Shown one piece after another: positions 47,411 through 61,959 of a stretch of 64,000 nucleotides of DNA. How positions within the stretch are numbered: the stretch's first letter is position 1; each line of letters begins with the position of its first letter. Under the pieces are notes generated by a model. It was not told where the DNA came from, did no database searches, and saw only the letters and a list, made by a program, of their open reading frames with translations. This DNA comes from Spirometra erinaceieuropaei (lineage: Eukaryota > Platyhelminthes > Cestoda > Diphyllobothriidea > Diphyllobothriidae), in assembly GCA_902702965.1 (NCBI GenBank), contig CACRXP010000048.1:774994-838993 (forward strand), in the 5' to 3' direction. The position numbers and the translations under genes are program-made.

Positions 47411-49344
47411 TTGATGATTGTCGTATGTTTAGTAAATTACAGGAAATGGGATATTCTTTTGAATGCTACCAACAACCATGGAAATGTCTAAACCGAAATT
47501 GCCGGATGTATGACTGCTATGGAGACAAACTTTACTTGAGGGAGTGCAATCTGTAAAATTTGTATCTGAGTTCAGAGGAACCGCTTGCATACGCTCGCAA
47601 ATCGGTAACCAATACTGTGGACATCAATGTGTTTGAACTCGAGATTACGTCGTAGGTATCTCCGGCTTATGGCTTCTGCACAGTAAGCAGAATCACTTTC
47701 GGAGTTAAAAGATCCCTGTTATGTTGTGATAGATTTGCTATATTGCAGGATTGTATATGCCGTTCATGTACTTCCTATATCTATCCGACAGGCGATGTCA
47801 AAGTTGGATTGCGAGACCATTTAGAAATCTACAGGGAGAAAGGATGAAGCATCGGAGGAAGTTACTATGAAACATTTAATGCTAATGGTAACCAAAACTC
47901 AATCTTTGATACACCATCGAATCCGGCAATGCACACATGATATTAAATATGCATGTTACCGCAGTCTGTACGCTCACTTAAAAATCTTGCCAAATAACAG
48001 CGAGTAATTTCCCGATATATCTGTGTAAAAACTTGAACAGGATAATCAACACTTCGTACTTTTTTTGAAATCCTGCTTTCATACATTCAGCAGCTGACAT
48101 ATTCCGTGCAATTTTTATAAAAAAACTTTATTTTATACCTTTTTAGTAGAGCGGATAACTAAGTTGCACAAATGCCAGGTTACTTCAGTTACAACAGGAT
48201 TTTCGCTATAAAGGACCCCTGTACTTCGTAATATGTAAAGGCCGCAGTCGGTAAAAGTGCCAATTAAAATAGTACAAAAACGTTTTACTGATATTTTATA
48301 TCGTTGTTAATTTAAATGCGTTTCCTTCAAGGCACGCATAAAGGTATACATTAAGGCATCCTTTTCAATTATGATGTTACAAGAGAGGAATATTTTTTTG
48401 GTTTGCAGAATGTGTATAACCATAAAATTTCAGGCTTTTAGCACATGCAGTCAAGTAACATCAGTTACGGTATTGCCGACAACCGTCATGGCTATGTCCG
48501 GTGAACTTGTGTTAAGCCCGCACTACCTCAAAGTAACTTGTCTCTTACAGCGATCCTTTCCAGGCACACCGACCAGAAGACACACGACCGACTTTACCTC
48601 CTACAGCACTGTGCCCACATGATCGCAGCGGCCCATGCGGCCACTTTACCGCATCTTCCTCCTGCCACCACAACATGAACCACATAAACACCACACCTCG
48701 GCGAGTGCAACAAACACCGAACCTACAAAAGTGGCTGCCACCACTGTTTCTAGGACTCTCAGGCAGGACTTCGCGAAGTAAACAACGGCCCTCAATTTGC
48801 CAACATCCACTGCCACCAGGGAGGATAACCCTGAATTCTGTATGCAAAAAACCCCTCATCCTGTCGTCTTTATGTCATCTCTTTACAAGAGGGGATTAGG
48901 CCCAACTAATTTAGCGTTCTGATAACTCTACATAATTTCTGTAGGACAATTTCATCAATGTTTCTCAAGAAGTGTAAGGCCTAGTCCACATTCACTGAAG
49001 CAACTTACGAGTCCTGCGTTGTATTGGGAAGTGAAGGCATTTTATTACAGTGAGACTATACAATATGTAGACTGTTAGCTCGAAAAACAGTTGAAGGCAT
49101 TTTTGGGACTCAGAATTATTCGGGAAAGCGAAAAATTTTAAAGTCTGCATTTGTCCCGTCATTGAGAACGATATTTGAAGAAGAACTAAATGACTACTCA
49201 ATGGCTGCGCGAAGAAGTACATTTGATCGTAATTTCTTTTAGATAATTTTAAAGTTAAAAGGTGATCAGGAATGTTTTTAAAATTCAGCCTGTGCATACA
49301 CTCAGTTTTTACGAAGTGTGATCTTTGTAAGCAGTCGCAAAGAA
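47411..49344. other. No recognisable gene (copy B; partner of 13856-15792)
   Basis: Collinear with copy A. The 129-codon frame of copy A is broken by an insertion near 47505-47540. The GC-richer patch lies at 48545-48900. Confidence 0.5.
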
Positions 49345-49595
49345 GCCAAGTCGAAAACCATTGAATTTATAGGGGCATAGAAAATCCATGTAAAAATGAT
49401 GCTATTAGGTAGTCATTTTTGCGGCGTATAGTTTTCTTATGCGGTCGGAAATGTGTTCGGTCGAAAGCCAGCTTCCGGCCATTAGTGATCTCGTAAAGAA
49501 TTTTCAGTCCCTCTTAATTAATATGCTCGAAACGAAAACGCATTTCTGAATTTCGGTTGATATTCCATGAGTTGATCCACCTGCTGTACATAATC
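49345..49595. repeat. Remnant right arm of the inverted-repeat element (copy B)
   Basis: Sequence equivalent to 15792 ('tcgaaaacca') joins directly to sequence equivalent to 16534 ('ttgaatttatagg'), removing about 740 bp. The right arm and its tip, 'gagttgatccacctgctgtac', are intact. Confidence 0.6.
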
Positions 49596-50464
49596 TGTTT
49601 TTAGTTGGAAATGAATTCCACAATTTTTGTCACCACTCAATTACATTGCTTACTGATCGTAACGACCATGACGGCTAAAACCGAAGGAAGGTGTACGTTA
49701 GGGTAGAATATATTTGACTATTTGAGAACACCTGACTGCTCCCCTAATTTTCGCCGTCACGTGTACAGGTATTCATGCATGCTAGATCAGTGCTGAGTTT
49801 ATGCACGCGTGTGCTATAGCACAGTTTGTGATCCGCGGTGCTTTCGTATGCACCACGAACACCGTGGCCGTCTTAATCGATACAAATTGCGCGTCTCTTC
49901 TGCAGTCAAAGGTGGCGGTGACAACTCGTATTCTTTTGTGCGCGGTATTTTTACTGTAAGATTGACCTCTCTGGCAGGTCAGAGCGTCTGACATGGCGCA
50001 CAGCGCAGCCGCAGGGACTCTGACAGGCAATACAGCTGGGCGCAGACTGTTCAGCGCGGATATCCCCTGAGAGAGCTAGTTACACCCGCCCATCCGACTC
50101 TGCTATTCAAGGCGATCAAAACACACAAAATAAGGGCTCTTCAAACTTAATGTTGCCTTGGAGCGAAATGTCTGCCCGCTGGAGGCGGTCACAAAGCACA
50201 ATTTCAGCTAAGCACTGATCAACTGGAGATTGGCTACGCAATTACTAGAGACACTGACAATCGCATAGGGGAAACATTGCGACTGCAATTATCGTACGGG
50301 GCGTAGAGATGGATCTTCTGAGACGATACCTTAATCAGACTCTTTCTTCTGCTGTGAAGCAATATATATTTAGGGAATAATCTAAACAAATCCTATTATG
50401 AACGAAAATGTAAGTCTAGTTTGCGTAAGATGTGGTTTGCTAGCGCCATCTGATGGACACAATA

Positions 50465-50575
50465 CCGTTAGGGTAGAGGTGTAAGTTAGGGGTTAGGGTT
50501 AGGAGCTATGGCTACGGGTTTGATTTAGAAGTTATGGTTAGGTGTTAGGATTAGGAGTTATGGCTATTCCTTAAA
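50465..50575 (+). repeat. Degenerate TTAGGG-like patch (copy B)
   Basis: Partner of 17625-17745. It includes one better matching 'ggttagggttagg' stretch. Confidence 0.4.
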
Positions 50576-51809
50576 TTGTTCCTATAAAGCTGGTTACATT
50601 AGTTACATGACTAAATGTCTATCCAAAGAACACAGAAACACATTCTGACACAGTTGATAAAGGGTGAAGTAAAAAGCCTAAATGGTGCAATCGCCGCACA
50701 CATGATTGGTCCCAGGCACCGTGTAGACCACAGAGGGATTTCCCGTCTTACTTGCACTGTCTCACCAAATTGATGTTAGTTACTCGGACAGCGTCTGGCA
50801 GCAAAAAAATGATGACGGTCATAAAGCTATGAAAGCCGGTCTCATACGCACAGAAGAATCTGGTACAAGCTCCTCCACGTGTACAGCGAGCAAAGGTCGG
50901 TTAAATGCATGCACGGCTCCGCGACCTCTCTCGCCCGCCGTATCATGCATGGCATGCGTCTAATTCCCGTGAGATTGGGATTCAGCTTAAGATTAGGTCG
51001 AGAGTTAAGCTAAGAACATACCGAAAAAACGCTTCCTGGTATTAAGCGAAATGCCGCTTACGTTTCAGAGACGATGCGACGGTAATTGTTCACGTCTCTT
51101 ACCAGTATCAGCGAATGCATCTAGCGAGATTTAAGACTGCTTCCGATGAGGTCCAAGAAAAATAAGAAGAAAAACATACGTATAGAGAATACGCTGGTAA
51201 TATTTCATGTAAACGTACCATATAAGCGCTCCAACAAATCTTTGCGTAAACCCCTAACATGAATCAACTCCACAAATCTTAGAAAATGATTTCTGAAATC
51301 TCATGGCAAATGTAGACTTCTGCCCAAAGATGTTTCCTTCCACGGCATATTTAATGGTAAATTGTTGTTAGGGGATCTGTTGGTGTAAGTGGTTTTAGTT
51401 GTTTTAGTTCTCTTGACAAATGTTTACAAAAAAAGTAAAGGGCTGTAAGTGCTTAATAAGGGAATATGCATCCAGCTACTGCTATCGGCATGCCAATGGC
51501 TTTGTCACGCAATTTACCGTTTCAGTCAAAATCGTGTTTTATAACTGATAGGACAACACCCGAAAAAAATTATTACAAGCACAAAATTCACTAAGCAGCC
51601 TTATCATCCACACTGAGAAATTGGCCACTATTGTCACGTCAAATGTGCTCTAAATACATTTGTTTAATCTGCTCTGTTTCATCTTTACGATTCATGCGAC
51701 GTATACCGCTTATAGGTTTTTCATGAATTAAACATACAACCTTTAGCTGTCTCTAAGTCAAATTGCACAATTTTCGCGATAAGCATAACGCATTCCAAAT
51801 TGACAGATA

Positions 51810-53130
51810 TTGGTATTACCAGGGTTGGTGACCTCTCGCCAAAACAGCCTTTTGAAAAATAAACAGAAGCAAAATGGCCGTCATCAAGTGCCCCATCAAA
51901 ATATACAATATAATTTGTCTCTTATCAAAATAGTTGATCTAGACACCCACGTTTGGAGTAACGCACCTAAAACATCGACGGCATATTTCTTAATAAATCA
52001 GATACGCACGCTCCTTCCATCCCTAGGAGTATTAAATCATGCCTTAAACATGCCCTCCCAAATTACTCTAAATATACTAATTATCACGAACTGTTCTTCT
52101 CCTTGGCTGATGATTGCATATGCAATCCTAAAAATTTAGTCATCAGCAAATGACGAGGAGTTTAATCGACAAGAAAATGAGGTGGCCTGCCAGCGCACAC
52201 AAGGCCACAAGTCCATGAATTGCCAAATCTGGGCATAGGAGACGCAAAATCCTCAGAGCCTAATTTTGGTCTTCTCTTGGATGAGTGACCTCTCGAAGAA
52301 CACGCGTTTGAAAAATAATCAGAAGAAAAGTGGCAATCACCGAAACTCCCATGAAAGTTTACAATACATTTTTACTTTAATTAAAATAATTGGACCTATA
52401 CACACATTTAAAGCGACGATCCTGAGACGTTGACCGGATATTTCTTAATAAATCTGAAGCGCACGCTCCTACCATACCTTGGCGTATTGAATCATATCGT
52501 AAATCGTCCACCAAAATAATTGCGATATACCGATATTTACGAACTGCTTCTTTACTAAGCTTGATGATTATATTTTCAATCCTTAAAATTCTGCCATCAT
52601 CCAATTATCAGGATTTAAACCGAAAAAAAGAAAAAGGAGGTCAGAAACAAGTGAAGGACTGCCCAGTGCTGCTCAAGACCTGTATATCAGGCGGAATCGC
52701 ACGGACATCCTCCGGAGGGGAATCAGGCGCCGGAGTACTGTAAGCGTACATCAGGCCAAATGTAGTCATACGAGACGTGACAAAAAGGTTAGGCCAGATG
52801 GAATTCATAAAGAACGGAATATAGGCTGGGTCGTCACCCTTCGAAAGGTTGTGTAACTAGTCAGTCATCGAATGAGAGATGCTGCCTAAATTTCAATCCA
52901 GAAAAATACTTGTTGAAGCGATGAACCTGAAATCTTGACTGCATATTTCTAAGCCACAACTGTGCCCTGGAGTACTGAACCCATTCAAATATGTCTGCTA
53001 TGCTGGTGTTTACGAATCGCTTTTCCCTTGGTTTGAAGGTTGGCTTTCCAATTGTAAAAATGTCGAAATCAATATGTTTACGTAAAAATCAACAAGAACC
53101 GCATCGGCTGTTTCCTGCCGGCACGTTTTG
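51810..53130 (+). repeat. Diverged ~550-bp tandem repeat (copy B)
   Basis: Collinear with 18975-20480 but lacking about 96 bp of the first unit's end (19348-19443): 'gaggtggcc' joins directly to 'tgccagcgcac' near 52187. Confidence 0.6.
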
Positions 53131-54404
53131 ACTAAACCTGACCATATTCCGCCTTTGAAAAATGGCTATTCGATTGGATATTCTCGTACTATGACCTATG
53201 ACAAAGCGTAAGAATGGTAATTTGGGTTAGGAGCTTCAGAATGCCTACTTATGCTGTTCTCATATACGCTATTTCATTTCAGTCAATCATGCTTTACTAG
53301 ACGCCTAGACATACAGTTTTCAACTAGAAGTAAGGGAACCCAGAGATGTTCCATCTCAACATGGTATTTTCTGAATTGCCGAAATTAAACTCAATCCAGA
53401 CCACGAAAGAATAGCATACAATTAGTTGGGAGGAAATTGCATTGACTTGAGTCTTTGAATCACGGCAGGTGTAAATTTCCAAATGCTACGGAATTACAGC
53501 AATGACAGGTGCCGCTTGCAGAGATGAAGTGAGTCGATGTGTCCATTTCTTGTCCTCCAAACTAATAGTGGTTTAACAGCGCATTGGCCGCAGGTGAATC
53601 TGTCTAAAAAACGCAACCCGTCACCAGGTTGTTTCAGTTAATCCATGCCCTTAGATTTTGCAGCTAGAATGTGGGACTGCAGTTTCATCTTTATTTAAGC
53701 ATCAGGTGCACATGACCCAAAAGTCTGCATTTCCTACGAGATCGCATCTTTTTTGTGAAAAAACCGGGTGTGTTTCCACTTGCAGATGCCAATAATCGTC
53801 CTAACAGCCACCTGCACCCTCTTCCGCCTGCGGTCTTTTAGACACTTTTGTTACCCCGAACACAGATCGAGTGTGGAGAAGAGATTGCGGAAAATTCCAG
53901 GACAGTTTCAATTCCATTATAAAGGAACTCAATCGCAAGTCACTGTTGCTGCTTTCAACCTGCTGTGGATATCGTCGTTAACAATGATTTTTGAACAGTT
54001 CTGTTTGTGCGGTTGAGGAGCAATGCTTTATAAGTCGTACATGCGGGCCGAAATCCATGGCTAACAAGACTGCCAAGTAAAGGGGAACGCGGTCCTCCAG
54101 AGAGGATAGTGGATGAGCCTTCAATGTTGGCTTTACGCACTCCTACTCAATTGGGATGCGAGACGCTCTTGGCATTTATTCGTTCTCTCTGCACAATCTA
54201 CACAATGCTGAGATCAGAGCTCCTGACAATCCGATTTTCGACCGCCTTGTCGCTTCTGGGATGCACAATGACATCAAAGCAGGTATACGTGCGAGTCTCG
54301 GCTATCAACGAAACAAGATTCAGCGACGTAACAAAGTCCGCATCGGCATCTTGACTGAAAGTGATTCCAGACTCGGCAGAATCCAAATGGATATGGTAGA
54401 CTAC

Positions 54405-55340
54405 GTAAACTAAGTCATGAAACGTCAACGAAAATTCGGAAATGCATTTCCGTTTTCAAAAGTATAATTAAGTGGTGCTACAAAACTAAACAGCATGGAG
54501 CAAAAATTTAAGGATGAATCAGATACGTCAGGTTACCTTCTTTTGAACGAACTTATTCCCGACTGCATACAAAATTATTGTCGGCAAAGAAACAATTACT
54601 GATGTAGCATGTAATTGTCTCGTTGATTATCGATGCCCTTGCAAATTCAACCATATTTCATAAAAAAACATATATAGAAGTATTCATTATTTTACTACTT
54701 CGATGACAAATTACGTCTTCATCCAATTGTACATTCGACGGAAGTGTATAAATCTGTCCTAAATCTTTAATAATTCCGAATAATATGGAACTCCATCTAC
54801 TGTTATAATTGCATTCCGCGTTTCGAAAGTTCAAGCCGAATATTTTTTGTGTATTAAATCCCTATATATGCGCTTCATGTAATTTGGTCGTGCATTTAAG
54901 GAATATTGTCAACTTTGCAAGCCACATTTCTAAAGACGGATGCAATAACGTTGTAAGAACGACCACTTTACGATATTAAAATTTTCACAATCGAATCTTA
55001 TTCGTTTTTCGAAAACTAAATTGGAAAAAGATGCCATTTACTACCGAATAGATGAATGGGTTAACTGTTTCATAAATTTTTGTTCATGCCATATAATTGG
55101 AATTTTAATAACATCGACAATAAATGGGAAAATTACATGCTGCTGAAATAGTCCTTTTTTACCAGAATTGTTCGTTCATGCAATCGAAAATACGTTCATT
55201 CGAAAGGAGACACCCGGAGGTAAGTGGATCATTATAGAATTATGCTAGACGGTGGTGAATTTTACAACCATATTTAATTGTCGTTTTTGAAATTTCCGCC
55301 GACATTTTATGAATCAGCCCAATAACAGTAGGTTTCCGGG
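54405..55340. repeat. Inverted-repeat-bounded element, copy B partner of 21600-22560
   Basis: Both arms and the interior are collinear with copy A. The left arm begins near 54412 ('aagtcatgaaacgtc') and the right arm ends near 55335. Confidence 0.5.
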
Positions 55341-56024
55341 CTCTGTCCAACTGTTTCTCTTGTCTCCTCACCTGCGTGGACCATAAAGTTTGCCGTCATG
55401 TTTGTATGTCAGGGGTCAAAGACGTTCAACATCCAGCGCATAACTCGCGAGGTCGTCATGTGCTATTGTCCCGGACACTTCTCCTGTCAAGACTCGTAGT
55501 GCTACTTCACCGCACCATCCTCTAATTTCCCTCATTTTTATTCCCTTTTTCGCAATTTCCGCTGCCATCGACTTCAACCTACTTATCAATGCCAAGCGCG
55601 AAATCAGAATTGCAATCCGCCTCTTACTTTTTCTTTTTATGTAACACCCGCAGTGGGCATCGCTTTCATTTCTCTGTCCGTCGATTGCTCATTTTTGGAC
55701 TTCCACGTATTATTCCGTGTTTTTCTAGAACACCTTCCGGGCTCGGCGGTACTGCTCTAAAGTGCCAGACTAAATCGGCTTTACCTTTACTGGTTGTTTC
55801 GATAAACAGACACAGAGTCGTGCTGCACCGCACGTTTTTGCGACCATTACCCTTATCTGCGACTATCTGTGATGATGGGTTCGAGTAAGAATCCGAAATG
55901 GCGGGCCAGAAACTTTCTTGTTCCAGTGATCGCATCTTCGTCTTATGGTAACAGACCCATTGTACTTTCGTCATAGAGCGGGTGTTATAGAAGTTCAGGT
56001 CATTTGGGACTTGATTATTAATAT

Positions 56025-57010
56025 GTACACAATTACCAATATACCGTAGATGTGCTAACTCATAACGTCCACGAAAGTTCGGAAATGCAATTCCGTTTCC
56101 ATACGATTAATTAGGTGTGGTCGCAAAACTAATCATAATGCAGCATTATTCTATCATAACGTGGTTACCTTAGATTACCGGCTGCATGGGCAAATCAAGC
56201 TTCGTAAAAATTAGAATACGTCTCTTTCACTTATTGTCGATGTCCTTAAAATAAATTTACATAGCATTAAAAATGCATAAGACATATTTATTATTTTACT
56301 AATATGGTGTAATCCTACGTTCCCTTCCACATGTATGCTGAAATGGTTAGTATAATTTATTTTCAAGAAGTATCATATTGTGAGAGTTTTTAATAAACAG
56401 AAATGGCCGTTCATAAAACGTCATGTCTCTGCAGTTAACAATGTGGCCTGTAAAGTTAACAATATGACTTAAATCCACTATTAAAATTCATGGATTCCTT
56501 ACATTTTGCACTCAAAACCGTAGAATAATATATGGTTTTCCATGTGCAGAAAAATATGGTTTGCAAGTCAAAAACCCAGATTGCAATTATGAAGACAATC
56601 AGGTTCGAAATTATTAGGCAGCAGAACAAAAATTTAAAAAGCAATTTACGCCCTGTATTTGAGTACAATATTTTAAGACAACGTTATGATTCCAAATGAA
56701 CATAAACATGAATATGTCATGTATGTGTTTTATGCAGTTTAACGGATTATTTAAGGGCGTAAACAAACAACGAGTAAAATGCATGCTATTTAAGTTTCCA
56801 TTTTTGCAGATATTATATTTCGCATGCAGCCGAAAATAAGTGCATTCAAACGCTGGCATTCTAGGATAATTGAATTATCTTAGAAATCTGCTGTTAAAAG
56901 ATTAGCATTTTAAACTTGTTTAATTATGATTTTTGAAGGAGAAGCGTACGTAGGATTTTCGGTTAACATTTCATGAAATTGCACACCTATTCTATCGCTG
57001 TACGTAAATA
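56025..57010. repeat. Inverted-repeat-bounded element, copy B partner of 23245-24235
   Basis: Collinear, with both arms kept. The additional right-type arm is also present, near 57300-57355. Confidence 0.5.
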
Positions 57011-59449
57011 AAATTTGGCCACATAAGAGTTTGAAAAATGTATCAGTCAATCTGCGCCATGTTGTCAAACTTATATCCAAATACAGCAAACACATACGTA
57101 TAAGACCATCAAATATCAATGAAAATAATGCATGCCGCTTAAGCAGTCATTTTTGCTGAGTATGATTTCTGCAGGAGATTGAGAAGACGTAAATGAAAAA
57201 TCGAATTGAAAAAAATTCGAGTCTAATATGTTATAGGATAATACTGCAAGATATTCAGCATTGCAAATTCACCTAGGTAAATTTTTCTAATACAAACTGC
57301 ATTTCAATTTAGACCAGCATTTTATGAGGATGGTGGCTCACTGTACTGCATTGTTGCATGATTGCATACATTCGTATGGTTTGCAGGCAAATGCGTGCTT
57401 TTTAAATACAGTTCACCACCCAAAGGCTCATGTGTCTTGTCAGGAATTTTTTTTTAACTAGCAGAATATCTAAAGAAGCTCGTTATATTGCTCTACATGA
57501 AACAAAATTTATTCTATCAGTATTCTTTATTGTTCTACCCAACACAGAATTCTCTGCATTTACGAAGTTTGTGATTTTGTTTTAATTTTTCCAGATCGTG
57601 AAAAGGTATCAAACATGAAGATTGTACACGTGCAGACAGGTAAACAGAAATGGCGACAAATTATGCATTACCGAGGTGCTTAATTTGGCGTCAGATTACC
57701 TTTTCCAGAGTCCAATCGCCGAGCGGTGGTCAGAACTTAGTCAGCTTACCGAAGGCGGGGGGGTGGTGGGATGGTGGGCACAACCGAACCCGCATATGAA
57801 CGCATCACAACGTCCGGTGATTGACAACAAACAGGTTAACGAAACTATCGAATAGCAAGCACAACAATTGAAAGAAAATCGAATCCAGGGCAGCCATGCA
57901 CATGACCTGTTTCCCGGCGGGAACGCAAGCGCACCTACCGTCAGGGAGCCAGGCGGCAGAGACCTGTCAGCCTACACTACGCTGCAAAATTAAGGGCTTT
58001 TTGAATCATGGCATGAAAGATACACACACACACTCACACACACACGTGCCCAAAGTCTCTGAGCAAATCGCATAGCCATTATTTGCTTCTATGCGCATAC
58101 TTTTTGCTTATGTGATATTTTTACATAAATGAAGACAGACGTACAGAAAGACAGTTTATCCGCCTTTGAGAAGCATGCCCTGCAGTTGGTTTATTGTACT
58201 GCTTACGTTGATTCAGCAAATGCGGCTAACGTTGACCTGTCGGAAGGTCATGGAGACGTGTAGGTTATATTACTGCGACTCTTTCCTAAACTCTATCTAC
58301 TATTGTACCATATTATTTATTTTAGTCTCTGGTTCACCTGTGAGCGTATTTTATATCGCAATCAAGATTTATATGCATGCTGGACTATGCACGGCAGCAG
58401 TGTCAAAAGTAACGAATTTTTTTGCCGTTGAATGAACTTTCGTGCAATAAGAGTGCACTGACAGTGTAGTGCCGGATAGCCAGTATTTGGTTGGAAAAAG
58501 AACCAGTAGATCATTCATTTACAGTTAATTTTGATGAGATTGGCTTTCAGTGAGTGACTGATTTCATGAAATGTTGGCCGAAGTTCTGGTATTCTGAATT
58601 TCTGAAAGTAAGATTAGAAAGGTGTTTTTGGCGTTGCTGTAAAACTGCTTATCATCCAGCACAATACACTTGTATGAGGGACACAGATGGAAAGCGGCTT
58701 TAGAATTTACTTTCTTTTCATCTTTCTGTTGAAACCGTAGTCATTAAATAATGGCCGCTTAATAGCGTGCCTTTTCACATTGATTTTCAACGGTCCTATA
58801 CATTCAAATATATTTTATAGATGTCATACACAAGTATGTGCTTTTTACTCGAGACGTAGAAATCCAGGATATGTTCACATATTTTACCCGACGAATGTGT
58901 ATATTAATGTTTTGAACAATCTTTCCACAAACCATTAATTTTCGAACCTGTTTAGATATTGCATTAGCGTTTTCCGGTTTTTAATGTGAAAAGCGCATTC
59001 CTCCCTCGTAAATAAATTGAAATATTCATCTTTGCCTTTAAGGAGATACTATATAGAGTTTATTAAATTTCGCAGTGAATGCAGACTATGTTGCCCATTT
59101 TTTAAGGAGCATCTGTTAACGCACATGTACGGCTCTTTACGCATACCCGTCGCAGGGGATTAAAAAGCTGATATCAAAACGTTTATTTAAACCAAAATGT
59201 CCCATTTTGCAGGGTACATAATTCGTTAACAATTTCATTTCCTAGGGAACAAGTTACTAACAGTTTGAATTGTGCCAGTTTTCTGCAATGTATATTTGAC
59301 TGAATATGACTGTTAAAAATGAATGTAAAAACGCGTGCACACTACGTGGTGATTGTTGCGGAGTTTGAATTCTGCGAGAGGCCGAAAAGACGTAAATTCA
59401 AACGCCAAACAGACTGAAAGACTACAGAATTATACGGCAAGTTAAACAA

Positions 59450-59645
59450 CATTAACTCATCGATAAAGGCAAAGAAGACTGAAATGTTTATTTCCGGCTT
59501 AGTAGTCGTCGTCAGCCAGTCATAACTAACCACGAAGTATGGAACATCCGGGGCTCCAACTCGCGACCCGTTCGTTAGAATTCGACGCCTCCAACCACAG
59601 GGCTACGTTGCCTTGTCGGTTTCGATCGGGAATATAAAGTGGTGC
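59450..59645 (-). mobile_element. tRNA-derived SINE, reverse copy (copy B)
   Basis: Partner of 27070-27245. The head is weakened: bases around the A box are deleted ('cagggctacgttgcc'). Confidence 0.7.
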
Positions 59646-59689
59646 CGTGCGATCGGTGACCGCCCCCTACCATTGTATATTCCGGATCT

Positions 59690-59975
59690 AAACCGACACG
59701 GTCACGGGCTGGTGTCTCAGTGGTTACAGGCGTGGACTTCAAATAAACAGCTCGTGAGTTCGAGTATCAAGACTTTCACAATTCGGGGTTAGGTATGACT
59801 GGTTGACGACGGCTAATAAGCCAAAAATGGCCATTCTAGTCTTTCTTGTCTTCGTCTTAATGTCATTCTGTCTATATCATGCGCCGCTGTGCGGCTGCTG
59901 GTTGGACTCGGAAGAGAGCCCATAAGGCACAACGGAACGAATAAGTTCCTTATGAACTATCGGTCAGCGCCAATT
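59690..59975 (+). mobile_element. tRNA-derived SINE, forward copy (copy B)
   Basis: Partner of 27293-27585, with head ('ctcagtggttacaggcgtgg', then 'gttcgagta') and body kept. The head-to-head pair is shared by both copies and so predates the 30-kb duplication. Confidence 0.75.
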
Positions 59976-60326
59976 ACTATATCAACACCACCTCAATAAT
60001 CCTTCATAATTGGAGACACCTTTTAGATTTTCGGCCAAAATTTTATCAAGTCGGTGAATCACTCTATGGAAATACTTTGCATATTTCGGAATTATTCGAA
60101 AGCTTACCTTTATAAGTAATGTGGGTTGTTTGCCCCACCTCGTACACATACATTAGCCACGCCTACATTTTAAAGCCTTAAGGGACAAGCAGTAGTGTTT
60201 TTCGTCAAACATAAGTTGTGATGATTTGCAGTTGGTAGGTTGCCTCGTAAAATGTAAATCGAATTTCCCACATGTGTTGCTCTTTCCACAATAGTCATAA
60301 TGTTGGGTTGTACGACTGAGTATTAA

Positions 60327-61317
60327 GGAAATGCCGGAAATGCTTCACAGCCAGGTAAGTGGCACGTACTTCACTGCCAAAGGTACTGTAGCGTGTCTCA
60401 GCTGGTAAGAGCTTTTTGGAGAAAAAGGCAAGTGGTTGAGTCGAACCAGCAATGCGTTGTTGAAGGACTGCACCTACGGCTACGGTCGAAGCATCTACCA
60501 TCAGAGACAGCTGAGCTTCGGGAGCGGGATGTGTGAGTAAGGTAGCATCAGCAAGGGAATTCTTGATTCTCTCAAAAGCAGTCAGAGCTTCACCAGTTAG
60601 CTCGAGGGGACCTTTGGTACAAGAAAGCATGTTGGTGAGCGGCGGCATGAGGTCAGCACAGTTAGGTAGGAACCGACAGTAAAAATTGACCATGCCGAGG
60701 AATTGCTGTAACTGACGCTTGGAAGTTGGAGGGGGAAAATTATGAACTGCTTCAACCTAGGATGGGAGGGAACGCAAACCTTTAGACTCGACCTTGTCAC
60801 CAAGGAACTCCAGCGAAGGCACACCCAACACGCACATGTAGGGGTTGATGACAACGCCAAACTTGTCAAGGTGGTCAAACACCAAGGAAAGGTGTTCTTT
60901 GTGTTCTTCTTCATTCCGGCTGGCCATCAAGAGGTCATCAATGTAGGCGTACACAAAGGGTAGGCCACGCAAGACATGGCCAATGAACCTTTGGAACGTT
61001 AGAGCGGCATTACCAAGACCAAACGGCATGCGGATGAACTCAAAGAGACCGAAGGGTGTGGTGACGGCGGTTTCAGAGATGTCCGCAGGGGCGACTGGAC
61101 TCTGATGAAAAGCACGCACCAGATCAATCTTCGAGAAAACTGCTTTGCCGAAAAGGGCTCCATCGAAGTTCTGAAGATGATGCACGGGGTACCGATCAGG
61201 AATGGTAGCGCTGTTGAGGGCACGATAGTCGCAACTGGATCGCCAGTCGCCCGATGTTGCCTTGGGCACCACGTGCAGTGGAGACGCCCAAGGGCTTTGG
61301 AAGGTCGAATTATTCAC
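60327..61317 (-). pseudogene. Reverse transcriptase and truncated RNase H of the gypsy element
   Basis: The reverse transcriptase copies element RNA into DNA. Visible motifs: SPLHVVPK, GDWRSSCDYRALN, FSKIDLVRAFHQ, RMPFGLGNAALTFQRF and catalytic YIDD (60934-60945). One in-frame TAG at 60757-60759 separates this from the connection region (RQLQQFLGMVNFYCRFLP). RNase H begins with LMVDAS and keeps the acidic FGSEVRA segment, but the family sequence stops after HFRHFL near 60327, before the DHKPL-type motif. The true start is upstream of 61317, where further stops and a frameshift disrupt the RT N-terminus. Confidence 0.88.
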
Positions 61318-61387
61318 AATTACAGCATGTGTTCAAACTCCGCCTTTGCGTCCTGAAAACGCTCCGGTGATAGTCGTCTCGGTCGAG

Positions 61388-61950
61388 CTACACAGGAGGA
61401 CATGAGGTGCGGATGTGGTGCACAACATCACTTTGAACTTCACCACTGCGAATCTGTGGGTTAATTATGTTGGGATGACTAAGCAGCAGTTGCCGAAAAG
61501 GACTAGCAATATCCGTATTCAAGACAGATAAGTTGGTGTGGGCAGTAAAGAGAGTTAGTCCACGAAACAACAAACCGGTAGTGCGGTCGAGGAGACGGGC
61601 ACGTCGGCAGTCAACAAGGAGTTCGAACTCGGCAAGAAAGTCCGAGCCGAGGATTGCATGAGGGACATCAACAATCAAAAATATCCAGGCAAATAACCGA
61701 CGAAGGAAAATGTTCAGGGTGAGGAACGACTGTCAAAAGTGGGAACGGGGGAACAGTTAACAGCTTGAAGATGAAGACCAGGGCTAGGGAAACGACGATC
61801 AGCTGCAGTTGGGGAAGCAACACTGATTTGGGCTCCAGTGTCCACAAGAAAACGTCTGCGAGTCGCAGTGTCGGAAACATAGAAGGTGCGACCAGAGCCG
61901 GAACAGCCAGAAAAAACGGTCGCATCTATTCTCTGGCTGACTGGTTTCCC
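61388..61950 (-). pseudogene. Aspartic protease region of the gypsy element (frameshifted)
   Basis: The catalytic triplet Asp-Thr-Gly is encoded at 61834-61842 in the context FLVDTGAQIS. The frame ends at a TGA near 61727 and continues in a neighbouring frame after what looks like a one-base shift. The downstream part (61678-61388) has the family's second protease landmark (AILGSDFLAEF) and RLLDRTTGL. The minus-strand frame 61925-61668 is an off-frame shadow of the protease. Confidence 0.75.
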
Positions 61951-61959
61951 TGTTTCGGT

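Larger units (their letters stand above)
58540..60065. repeat. Inverted-repeat arms flanking the SINE pair (copy B)
   Basis: Partner of 25935-27700. It lacks the 270-bp copy A insert but has about 60 extra bp at 59225-59286. Confidence 0.5.
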